A stretch of DNA of 11,078 nucleotides from Phycisphaerae bacterium (GCA_021736615.1 JAIPFN010000194.1:1-11078), one strand, 5' to 3'. Shown: positions 1 to 6,049, numbered from the stretch's first letter. The notes: generated by a model from the sequence alone, not told the origin. Numbers and translations: made by a program.

Positions 1-1
1 A

Positions 2-2227
2 GCCTGTGGAGAACTCGCACCCCTTGAAACACTCCACAAAGAATCGCTCGACGAAGCGATAGGCCAGCTCGAACAATTAAAAGACAATCTGATCGGCACA
101 AATATACCGGCAGATTTTACGGAATTCACACAGGGCATAGAAAGCATCCTGCCGTTTGCATTCTTTCCATCTGTTGCCAACGCAATAGAAATGGCAATCC
201 TCAACCTCTTCAAACAGCAAGGCAAATTCAACGATCTCGAAAATATTGCAATACCCGTAAACGCACTCCTGACTGCAAATACGGACAATATATGCGATTC
301 TGCAATAAAGCTCATCGCCGAGGGTTTTACCTCAATAAAAGTAAAAGTCGGTAGAGGGAACTTTGACGAGGAAATCGCAGTCATCAATGAACTATCCGAT
401 ATAGTAAAGGCAAAAGCAACCCTCCGCCTCGACGCAAACAGAAAATGGTCATTGGATACCGCCCTGGAATCCTGCGGCCAAACCGCATCGCCGGCAATCG
501 AATACATCGAAGAACCCCTAAGCAATATAAACGACATACCGCAATTCACAGAGCGATCAAAAATCCCATTAGCCCTCGATGAAACACTTGTCGAAAAAAA
601 TATCGAAGACATAAAGCGGTTCAAAAACATCGCGGCATTCATACTAAAACCGTCACTGCTGGGCGGTTTCAAAAAAACAGCCGATCTAGTAAGATATGCA
701 AAGCAAAATAAAATAACCCCTGTAATAAGCGCCGCCTTCCCGACTTCAGTATCGCTAAAAGCCTATGCAATCTTCGCAGCCAAAATGAATCTCCAGAACA
801 TCCCCCAAGGCCTGGACACCCTGAAATTCTTAGCAGGTGACACACAAGAAAACCCGCTAAAAATTTCAAACGGAAAAATTAAACTAACAGAAGCCTTAAG
901 CGCAAGCGCCGGGCTAAACCCCCAAATAGAAACAACATCCCAAAAACTAATAAACGCCGGAATAAAACAAAACGACCGAATCGCAATACAAAGCGAAAAC
1001 TCCGCCGACTGCGCCGCCCTCATCCTCGCCCTATGGGACATAGGCGCAGTCGCCGTCCCAATAAGCACCCGCTACACACCCCCGCAATTAAAAGAAGCAA
1101 TCGAAACAGCATCATGCAAAAAAATATTAGGTAGGATGGGCTGCGGACATGCTGATTTCAACATAGAGGATTTCACAAATCTGAACACAAACCAAATCTC
1201 TGATTTATCATTCAAAGACTTCAACTTCAATCTCGAATCCGACGCCAGCATAATCTTCACCTCCGCATCGACATCAAAACCAAAAGCCGTCCTCCACACA
1301 ATAGCAAACCACTACTACAGCGCACTCGGCTCAAACCAAAACATCCCGTTCGAACACGGCGACGCCTGGCTGATGTCCCTGCCGATCTACCACATCAGCG
1401 GACTGTCACTGATAATGCGATCGCTGATAGACAAAGCGTCAATCATTTTCCCAAAACCAGATGAATCCATAACCGATGCGATCAGAAATCCAAAGATAAC
1501 ACACATCTCACTCGTCGCCGCCCAGCTGTCAACTCTCCTCGAATCAACCGAGTCAATCAACCGCCTCAAAAAACTAAAAGCAATACTAATCGGCGGCTCA
1601 GCAATCCCGCAAAGCCTGATTACTCGATCAATCGAAAATTCTCTGCCGATCTTCACATCCTACGGCTCAACAGAAATGGCCTCGCAAATAACAACTACCG
1701 CCCCCGGCGATCTGCAAAACAAAATCGAATCCTCAGGCAAACTCCTTCCCTATAGAAATCTAAAACTAACAGAAGACGGTGAGATACTCGTCAAAGGAAA
1801 AACACTTTTTGCCGGCTACGTAAAAAAAGATTCCGTCGAATTGCCCACGGATCCACAGGGCTATTTCCACACAAACGACATCGGATCGCTCGACGCCGAA
1901 GGTAATCTAACAGTAACCGGCCGCAAGGACCTGATGTTCATATCGGGCGGAGAAAACATCCATCCACAGCAGATCGAAAGACAAATCGAAAAAATCTCCG
2001 GCGTTGAAAGAGCAATAGTAGTTCCCAAAGACGACAAAAAATTCGGCAAAGTCCCCGTCGCATTCGTAAAAATGCAAAAAAACATCCCGCTCAACGTCCC
2101 GGCGATCCAAACCGAACTCCAAAAACACCTCGAGTCCTTCAAAATCCCAAAAACAATCCGCCCCTGGCCAAAGGAAATCTCAGAATCCATAAAACCAGAT
2201 AGAAAAAGTTTCGCCGAATTCCTCTAA
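2..2227 (+). CDS. menC-menE: MenC-MenE fusion: o-succinylbenzoate synthase / o-succinylbenzoate-CoA ligase (5' partial)
   Basis: Two consecutive menaquinone enzymes in one chain. The frame is open from base 2, so the 5' end lies outside the window; the ATG at 191 is internal, because the 63 codons before it encode enolase-superfamily sequence (GELAPLETL, PSVANAIEMA). Numbering from base 2, the MenC half (about 1-310) shows the KxK motif (K113/K115), metal ligands in RLDAN (D144), IEEPL (E170) and LALDE (D193), and the second catalytic lysine in ILKPS (K216). It dehydrates SHCHC to o-succinylbenzoate. The MenE half (about 310-741) is an ANL adenylating enzyme: ATP loop TSASTSKPKAV (420-430), SLPIYHISG, TSYGSTEMA, hinge region TGRKDLMFISGGENIHP, and a C-terminal SIKPDRKS in which K731 matches the catalytic lysine. 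It forms OSB-CoA. The order matches adjacent menC and menE in E. coli. The usual first 30-40 residues of MenE seem to be missing. Cytosolic. Functions are firm from motifs; activity of each half is inferred. Confidence 0.93.
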   Translation, partial: ACGELAPLETLHKESLDEAIGQLEQLKDNLIGTNIPADFTEFTQGIESILPFAFFPSVANAIEMAILNLFKQQGKFNDLENIAIPVNALLTANTDNICDSAIKLIAEGFTSIKVKVGRGNFDEEIAVINELSDIVKAKATLRLDANRKWSLDTALESCGQTASPAIEYIEEPLSNINDIPQFTERSKIPLALDETLVEKNIEDIKRFKNIAAFILKPSLLGGFKKTADLVRYAKQNKITPVISAAFPTSVSLKAYAIFAAKMNLQNIPQGLDTLKFLAGDTQENPLKISNGKIKLTEALSASAGLNPQIETTSQKLINAGIKQNDRIAIQSENSADCAALILALWDIGAVAVPISTRYTPPQLKEAIETASCKKILGRMGCGHADFNIEDFTNLNTNQISDLSFKDFNFNLESDASIIFTSASTSKPKAVLHTIANHYYSALGSNQNIPFEHGDAWLMSLPIYHISGLSLIMRSLIDKASIIFPKPDESITDAIRNPKITHISLVAAQLSTLLESTESINRLKKLKAILIGGSAIPQSLITRSIENSLPIFTSYGSTEMASQITTTAPGDLQNKIESSGKLLPYRNLKLTEDGEILVKGKTLFAGYVKKDSVELPTDPQGYFHTNDIGSLDAEGNLTVTGRKDLMFISGGENIHPQQIERQIEKISGVERAIVVPKDDKKFGKVPVAFVKMQKNIPLNVPAIQTELQKHLESFKIPKTIRPWPKEISESIKPDRKSFAEFL

Positions 2228-2230
2228 ATA

Positions 2231-2266
2231 GTAGGGTGGGCCGTGCCCACGCTGTGAAATTTCACA
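2231..2266. repeat. Two small palindromes between convergent genes
   Basis: The 34-bp gap between menC-menE and the thioesterase holds two perfect inverted repeats. The first has arms GTGGGC (2236-2241) and GCCCAC (2245-2250) around CGT. The second is the 14-bp palindrome TGTGAAATTTCACA (2253-2266), which contains the thioesterase stop codon (TGA on the minus strand, 2262-2264). Neither is followed by a T-run on either strand, so they are not classical intrinsic terminators. They may still act as 3' mRNA-end structures for both genes. Confidence 0.6.
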
Positions 2267-2645
2267 ATTCATTAAACCTGTTCCGAATATAATCCGGCAT
2301 CTCAATAGACTTGCGGCTCTCCCGGTCCAGCACAGAGTGAATCGTCTTCGCATCGGCAACGACTTCGCCACGCTGGTTCACCAGCCGATACACGAGAGTA
2401 TACGAGCTTCTGCCGGTACCGCCCAATTCCATCTCGACCCTAATCCGGTCCGAAAGCTCCATCATAGCCCGATAATCAGCCTCGGCATGAACGATCGGCA
2501 GTAGATATTTGCCTTCCTTAAGTATCGCCGCGATGTCCAGAAATGACTCATAGCACTCGTGAATAATATCAAAAACGCTCACATAATAAGCGATACCCGC
2601 TGAGTCTGTCTGACCGAGTCGAAGCGTAGTTTCGTAAGTATGCAT
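2262..2645 (-). CDS. Hotdog-fold acyl-CoA thioesterase (4HBT/YbgC family), candidate DHNA-CoA hydrolase
   Basis: A 127-residue single-domain hotdog thioesterase of normal family length. The N-terminal active-site segment QTDSAGIAYYVSVFD carries the expected acid (D14) and the AG-I-x-Y-Y pattern of the 4-hydroxybenzoyl-CoA thioesterase group. H29-E30 on the following helix and VHAEADYRA (52-60) are also typical. The start is supported by TGAGGA (2653-2658 on the other strand) 7 nt upstream of ATG. It is convergent with menC-menE, only 34 bp away. The pathway needs a hydrolase to release 1,4-dihydroxy-2-naphthoate from the DHNA-CoA made by MenB, and such enzymes in cyanobacteria and plants belong to this fold. 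A MenI-like role is therefore a reasonable inference from the neighbour. YbgC-type thioesterases in general are promiscuous, so the substrate stays open. Cytosolic. Confidence 0.85.
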   Translation of the reverse strand: MHTYETTLRLGQTDSAGIAYYVSVFDIIHECYESFLDIAAILKEGKYLLPIVHAEADYRAMMELSDRIRVEMELGGTGRSSYTLVYRLVNQRGEVVADAKTIHSVLDRESRKSIEMPDYIRNRFNEL

Positions 2646-2703
2646 AAAAAATTCCTCATATTAGTAAAAAATACAATTTCCATTTTGAAATCAGAATTTA
2701 TTT

Positions 2704-2739
2704 CGTAAGTTATAAGTGTAAGCAATAAGCAATTAGCAT
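2704..2739. repeat. Degenerate heptamer array (AATAAGC type)
   Basis: Read on the plus strand in 7-nt steps: CGTAAGT, TATAAGT, a 6-nt GTAAGC, then AATAAGC and AATTAGC. One base is missing in the third unit. The unit AATTAGC differs at one base from AATTAGT in the array at 9463-9490. Confidence 0.55.
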
Positions 2740-2764
2740 GACGACAGAAAACTCTATTATTTAT

Positions 2765-2770
2765 ATTATA
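2765..2770 (-). promoter_or_regulatory. Candidate -10 box for the thioesterase gene
   Basis: The minus strand reads a perfect TATAAT here, about 120 nt upstream of the thioesterase ATG. No good -35 hexamer is found at 16-19 nt spacing (the best is 2 of 6), and there is no extended -10. In an A/T-rich region the match could be chance. Confidence 0.3.
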
Positions 2771-2915
2771 ACCGGATATTAACCCTAGCACTAACACTTT
2801 CTTAATGGCTGCGTAAAAGCCAACGCTAAACCCGTTTAAAGGATTAAACACTGCCGTACCTGACAAAATAAGCCCTCAAAAGGGGTATGCAAAAGTCATA
2901 AATGGCACAATGCAG

Positions 2916-2951
2916 GGCAGGGGCTCTTTCAAATGGGCTTCTGCCTTTTTT
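2916..2951 (+). terminator. Intrinsic terminator with no obvious upstream gene
   Basis: GGCAG (2916-2920) pairs with CTGCC (2941-2945). The stem can extend inward through GGGCTC against GGGCTT with G-U pairs to about 11 bp, with loop TTTCAAAT. Six T follow directly (2946-2951). This is a standard plus-strand rho-independent terminator. The nearest upstream plus-strand gene ends 690 bp away, with a gene on the other strand in between. Confidence 0.65.
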
Positions 2952-2979
2952 GTTGTCAAAAAAGGGTACCGTCCGTAGC

Positions 2980-2996
2980 GTCGGCTTCCAGCCGAC
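2980..2996. repeat. GC mini-palindrome GTCGGCT/AGCCGAC
   Basis: A perfect 7-bp inverted repeat with 3-nt spacer TCC and no T-tract. It is of the same style as the palindromes at 2236, 9443, 9573, 9628 and 11013. Confidence 0.6.
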
Positions 2997-3005
2997 AGCT
3001 CTAAA

Positions 3006-3050
3006 AACTAAAAGGTTCCGGAACTAAAAGGCTCCGGGAGGCTCCGGGAG
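3006..3050. repeat. Tandem 16-mer followed by tandem 10-mer
   Basis: AACTAAAAGGTTCCGG (3006-3021) is followed directly by AACTAAAAGGCTCCGG (3022-3037), with one mismatch. The decamer GCTCCGGGAG is then present twice (3031-3040 and 3041-3050). The second half can also fold, AAAAGGCTCC pairing with GGAGTCTTTT across 3027-3056 with one G-U pair. Confidence 0.7.
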
Positions 3051-3182
3051 TCTTTTACGGGGGAATAGGCAATTTAGCAGGTATTTTTCAGTAGTACAGC
3101 CGCTAAAACTCAAATATCAGTGTTTTTAGGACGGTTTTAGGAAAGACTGTCGCACGCTGCCCGTTGCTCGCTGCACACACAC

Positions 3183-3211
3183 TTGACAAAAGCCTTGCCT
3201 TGGTCAATAGT
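3183..3211 (+). promoter_or_regulatory. Candidate distal promoter of the rhomboid gene
   Basis: A perfect -35 TTGACA (3183-3188), a 17-nt spacer and AATAGT (3206-3211, 4 of 6). It would give a leader of about 108 nt that includes the AATAATC heptamer array. Confidence 0.4.
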
Positions 3212-3218
3212 AGCCTTG

Positions 3219-3253
3219 AATAATCATTCATAAATAATCAATAATCAATTATA
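3219..3253. repeat. Heptamer array (AATAATC type)
   Basis: Five contiguous 7-nt units in register: AATAATC, ATTCATA, AATAATC, AATAATC, AATTATA. Confidence 0.65.
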
Positions 3254-3290
3254 TCGCTCTTGCTCAACTGTTTCCTGGCCGATAAAAATA

Positions 3291-3319
3291 TGGACAGTTG
3301 ATAATATTGTTATTAGAAT
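3291..3319 (+). promoter_or_regulatory. Proximal rhomboid promoter, predicted leaderless start
   Basis: TGGACA (3291-3296, 5 of 6), exactly 17 nt, then TAGAAT (3314-3319, 5 of 6). Seven bases beyond the -10 is 3326, the A of the rhomboid ATG. The predicted mRNA would begin at its start codon, which agrees with the lack of a Shine-Dalgarno sequence. The ACAGTTG overlapping the -35 pairs with CAACTGT at 3265-3271 as a 7-bp inverted repeat. Confidence 0.55.
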
Positions 3320-3325
3320 ACCGAA

Positions 3326-4504
3326 ATGCTTTTACCAATTAGAACAAGTATACGCCCGCGACAGACACCCTACGCAAATTACGCCCTGATCGCGATAAAC
3401 ATTGTAATTTTTCTCATCAGTTACTGGCCGCACACTGTCCAGATCGCAGGCCGCTACCAACCAGAGATCCTCCGCACATGGGCACAGGCCTTCATGCTAT
3501 ACCCAGACTCACCGGATATCTGGCAGTTCGTCACATACGCCTTCCTCCACGGCTCTTTAATGCACATTTTCGGAAACATGTTCTTTCTGTACCTCTTCGG
3601 AAATGCCATAAATGATAAACTGGGCAATGTAGGCTATCTCTGTTTCTACCTCGCCGGAGCCGTTTTCAGCGGCCTCGGCCATTCCTTAATAAGCTCTAAC
3701 CCCGTTCTCGGTGCCAGCGGAGCCGTCGCAGCCGTCACCGGAGCATTCCTCGTTCTATACCCAAAGGCGATTGTAACTGTCGTGTACTGGTTCTTCTTTA
3801 TCGGAATGTGGGATCTCCACGCATATCTGATCATCGCCATAAAAATGATCCTAATCGACAATATTCTCTACAGAGGCGGAAACGTAGCGCATGAGGCCCA
3901 CCTCGCCGGATATGCTTTCGGAATAATAGTAACATTCTTACTGCTCGCTTTCAAACTCCTCCAGGGCGACCATTTAGACTTGTGGTCAATGACAAAACAG
4001 TGGAACCGTCGCCGCCGGTTTCGTGAAGTAGCAAATAATGCAGGTCCAGACCAATCCAGAAAATGGGTAAATACAAAAGAAGTAAAGTCATCCGCTCATA
4101 ACGAAAAAGAGGAGATGATAAACAGCCTCCGCGCAAAGATATCGAACCTCATATACCAGAAAAACCTCCCAGAAGCCGCAAATGCATACCTCGATCTTAC
4201 CCAGATTGACATTGATCACATTCTACCCCGCCAGCAGCAGCTCGACATCGCAAACCAGCTAATGTCGACCGGAGACTGGAAACAGGCCTCTAAGGCGTAT
4301 GAATTATTCCTTACCCATTATCAAAACTGCCAGTATTCCGAGCAGGTAGAGTTAATGCTGGGGGTCATATATGCACGCTATCTCCAAAAACCCGAAAAGG
4401 CCGTAAAATACCTTAAAGCCGCCAGGCAAAAGATAATCGACCCGGGCCAGAAAAGCATGTGCGACGATGAACTGGATAAACTTGCAAAGAACGGTCACGA
4501 ATAA
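3326..4504 (+). CDS. Rhomboid-family intramembrane serine protease with TPR-like cytosolic tail
   Basis: An inner-membrane protease that cleaves membrane-spanning helices of client proteins. The rhomboid core covers residues 17-212 with about six membrane segments (roughly 18-36, 76-95, 99-122, 129-146, 148-178, 190-212). Seen in it are HxxxN (H80, N84), the nucleophile motif GASGA (S131) and the catalytic histidine in AHLAGY (H192), so the dyad is intact. A basic stretch (RRRRF, about 218-222) marks the cytosolic side. Residues 255-390 are helical, with TPR-like pairs such as DWKQASKAYELFLTHY and KAVKYLKAAR, and may bind partners. The start is forced: TAG lies in frame at 3314-3316 and no start codon lies between it and ATG 3326; MLLPIRTSIRPRQTPYANYALI is a typical rhomboid N-terminus. 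No ribosome binding site is present. SH3b gene follows after 146 bp with its own promoter. Substrates unknown. Confidence 0.93.
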   Translation: MLLPIRTSIRPRQTPYANYALIAINIVIFLISYWPHTVQIAGRYQPEILRTWAQAFMLYPDSPDIWQFVTYAFLHGSLMHIFGNMFFLYLFGNAINDKLGNVGYLCFYLAGAVFSGLGHSLISSNPVLGASGAVAAVTGAFLVLYPKAIVTVVYWFFFIGMWDLHAYLIIAIKMILIDNILYRGGNVAHEAHLAGYAFGIIVTFLLLAFKLLQGDHLDLWSMTKQWNRRRRFREVANNAGPDQSRKWVNTKEVKSSAHNEKEEMINSLRAKISNLIYQKNLPEAANAYLDLTQIDIDHILPRQQQLDIANQLMSTGDWKQASKAYELFLTHYQNCQYSEQVELMLGVIYARYLQKPEKAVKYLKAARQKIIDPGQKSMCDDELDKLAKNGHE

Positions 4505-4547
4505 CCCGTTTGTTTTTGTAAAATCTTCGTTGCCCGTACTAAAACTG

Positions 4548-4576
4548 TTGACAACTGTCCCAATCAGTGATAACAT
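4548..4576 (+). promoter_or_regulatory. Promoter of the SH3b gene
   Basis: Perfect -35 TTGACA (4548-4553), a 17-nt spacer and TAACAT (4571-4576), preceded by TG at the extended -10 position. The predicted start is near 4583, giving a leader of about 68 nt. AACTGT flanks the -35 on both sides as a direct repeat (4543-4548 and 4553-4558). Confidence 0.65.
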
Positions 4577-4650
4577 TTTGATTGATATTATAATTCAGAA
4601 ATGTTTTTCATTTTCATGGGTTTTTACCTGGAAAAAAAGGGAGAAGCAAA

Positions 4651-5934
4651 ATGTTGTCACGAACTAAATTAATTCTAACGGTTTTCGTTATTTTCAGTAT
4701 TGTCCTTGCTCTTGGAAATGTCCTCGCAGCTGACCCGCCAAAGACGGCAGTATCTAACGATTCCAATACTTTTCCATACCTCGCTCAGCCCGTCAGCGCA
4801 AGTGTAAACATTCGCTCCGGCGGCGGAACCGCATATTATGAATGCGGAAAACTAAAAGCCGGAGAAAACGTCACTGTCGTCGCCGAAGAATTCGGATGGG
4901 CAAAGATCGTTCCTCCGAAAGGAAGTTATTCATGGATTGCCAAAAAGTACGTCGACATTGATAAAACAAACCCCAAAGTCGGTATCATAAACGGCGAAGC
5001 TGATGAAGTTCGAGTCTGGGTAGGTTCGCCATCCTACGACGCGCTGACATCTTCAAGTACACAGGTAAAGCTAAGTAAGAAAAATTTTGACGTTGTCGAA
5101 CTGCTCGGAGAGGAAGACCACGATTACCTCAAGATTGCACCGCCTTCGGGAGCATTCCTTTATGTATCGGCTAAAGAACTAAAGTACATCGGACCGGTTG
5201 GAACGATACCCGCAAAAGTCAATACGCCTCCAAAGGTAAAGCCCGAAATTAATCTGGAACTCAAAACACCTGTCAAGGTTGACATTGACCCCGTCAAGAT
5301 TAATCCTGCTCCCATCAAGACTCCGGATGACATCAAAAAGACCGAGTATGCAAAGGCAGAATCGAAATCTCCCGAGGTAATGAAGTTAATCACCTTGTGT
5401 CGTGAGATCGCAGATAAGGCAGAAGACGAAAAAGACAAACCTTCTGCCCAGCAGGATTACACTGAGCTTAAAAAAGCTGTCGACCAGATCGCAAACGATC
5501 CCAAAGCTGCCCAGGCAAAGGAATATGCCAAGTATCTCCAGAATATGATCAATCGTTACGAACTTGCTTCGATTGCCGATTCGATGATCAAAGAGCAGGA
5601 TGAAATGCTGAAACAAAATCTCGATGACATCATGAAAAAGCGTGACGATGCTATCGAAGCTGTAAATAGTAAAAATACCGGGCAGTATGTTGTCAAGGGA
5701 GTTATCAAACCGTCGAGTGTTTTCAATCAGGGCAAAAAGCGTTACCTTGTAATCGATGACGACAAAAAAATTATTTGCTACGCTATTCCGTCGGCTTCTA
5801 TCTCCGAAGGCACCCTGAAAAATTATTATAACAAGAAGGTTGCTCTGGAAGGGGAAGTTCAAAAAAATACTTCAGGTTCTGTAGCTCTGGTAAAATTCTC
5901 AGCAATAGTACTCGAAGAGTCGATAGAAAAATAA
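4651..5934 (+). CDS. Secreted tandem SH3b-domain protein
   Basis: An exported protein of 427 residues. It has a Sec signal peptide (KLILTVFVIFSIVLALGNVLA, cleavage likely at VLA|ADPP, residue 27). Two bacterial SH3 modules follow: 45-104 (ASVNIRSGGG, FGWAKIVPPKGSYSWIAKKYV) and 110-180 (VRVWVGSPSY, YLKIAPPSGAFLYVSAKELK). They share the KIxPPxG signature. Next come a Pro/Lys/Val-rich linker (183-225), a charged helical, coiled-coil-like region (230-340), and a C-terminal beta-rich segment (344-424) that looks like a small OB-type barrel. SH3b domains commonly bind peptidoglycan or proteins, so a periplasmic wall- or scaffold-related role is inferred. No hydrolase or other catalytic motif is visible. 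The start is supported by GGGAG (4639-4643) 7 nt before ATG. The gene is a single transcription unit, with its own promoter and a strong terminator. Confidence 0.85.
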   Translation: MLSRTKLILTVFVIFSIVLALGNVLAADPPKTAVSNDSNTFPYLAQPVSASVNIRSGGGTAYYECGKLKAGENVTVVAEEFGWAKIVPPKGSYSWIAKKYVDIDKTNPKVGIINGEADEVRVWVGSPSYDALTSSSTQVKLSKKNFDVVELLGEEDHDYLKIAPPSGAFLYVSAKELKYIGPVGTIPAKVNTPPKVKPEINLELKTPVKVDIDPVKINPAPIKTPDDIKKTEYAKAESKSPEVMKLITLCREIADKAEDEKDKPSAQQDYTELKKAVDQIANDPKAAQAKEYAKYLQNMINRYELASIADSMIKEQDEMLKQNLDDIMKKRDDAIEAVNSKNTGQYVVKGVIKPSSVFNQGKKRYLVIDDDKKIICYAIPSASISEGTLKNYYNKKVALEGEVQKNTSGSVALVKFSAIVLEESIEK

Positions 5935-5946
5935 AAATCGCACCTT

Positions 5947-5976
5947 AACCCCCTGACCCGTCAGGGGGTTTTTTTT
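5947..5976 (+). terminator. Intrinsic terminator of the SH3b gene
   Basis: AACCCCCTGA (5947-5956), loop CCCG and TCAGGGGGTT (5961-5970) form a 10-bp perfect stem; the T-run continues to 5976. It lies 12 nt after the stop codon. No T-run exists for the opposite strand, so it serves only the SH3b gene. Confidence 0.93.
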
Positions 5977-6000
5977 ACCCCACTCCCCACAATTACTTAC

Positions 6001-6049
6001 CCTTTACCCTTTACCCTTTACCCTTTACCCCTAACCCCTAACCCCTAAT
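6001..6049. repeat. Heptamer array CCTTTAC x4, CCCTAAC x2, CCCTAAT; G-quadruplex-type on the minus strand
   Basis: Seven contiguous 7-nt units. The minus strand carries at least seven runs of three or four G separated by 3-4 nt, which fits the G3+N1-7 quadruplex consensus. The array sits between the SH3b terminator and the AsmA-like gene. It contains the AsmA-like stop codon (TAG, 6045-6047), so it lies in the 3' end of that mRNA. Confidence 0.85.

Larger units (their letters stand above)
2646..3325. other. 680-bp intergenic region, repeat-rich, no credible protein gene
   Basis: This gap between the divergent thioesterase and rhomboid genes has no ORF with protein-like composition. In order it holds a degenerate heptamer array (2704-2739), a minus-strand TATAAT (2765-2770), an intrinsic terminator pointing right (2916-2951), a GC mini-palindrome (2980-2996), a tandem 16-mer (3006-3050), a TTGACA promoter candidate (3183-3211), a second heptamer array (3219-3253) and the rhomboid promoter (3291-3319). 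I see nothing recognisable in 2771-2915 or 3060-3180. Confidence 0.7.

Noticed and set aside
191..2227. Start of menC-menE at ATG 191
   Set aside because: The frame is open from base 2, and the 63 upstream codons encode recognisable MenC sequence, so the true start is outside the window.
2253..2266. CRP-like operator TGTGA-N-TCACA
   Set aside because: The half-sites are 4 nt apart rather than 6, and the site lies between two gene ends, not at a promoter.
2579..2866. Minus-strand open frame of 95 codons upstream of the thioesterase
   Set aside because: It starts at TTG, overlaps the thioesterase start in another frame, and its first part is A/T-rich intergenic sequence with heptamer repeats. 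The thioesterase itself has a good ribosome binding site and family match.
2704..2951. tmRNA, 6S, SRP RNA or riboswitch upstream of the terminator
   Set aside because: I looked for the tmRNA ends and tag, the SRP tip and the common riboswitch cores and found none.
4490..4519. Terminator after the rhomboid gene
   Set aside because: AACGG and CCGTT can pair, but the stem is 5 bp with an 11-nt loop and the T-run is interrupted. It is too weak to call.
4467..4667. Plus-strand open frame of 66 codons between rhomboid and SH3b genes
   Set aside because: It overlaps both genes' ends and spans the SH3b promoter; the composition is not protein-like.
6001..6049. Eukaryotic telomere or chromosome end
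   Set aside because: The units vary, the array is only 49 bp, and it is flanked on both sides by bacterial genes with bacterial signals.
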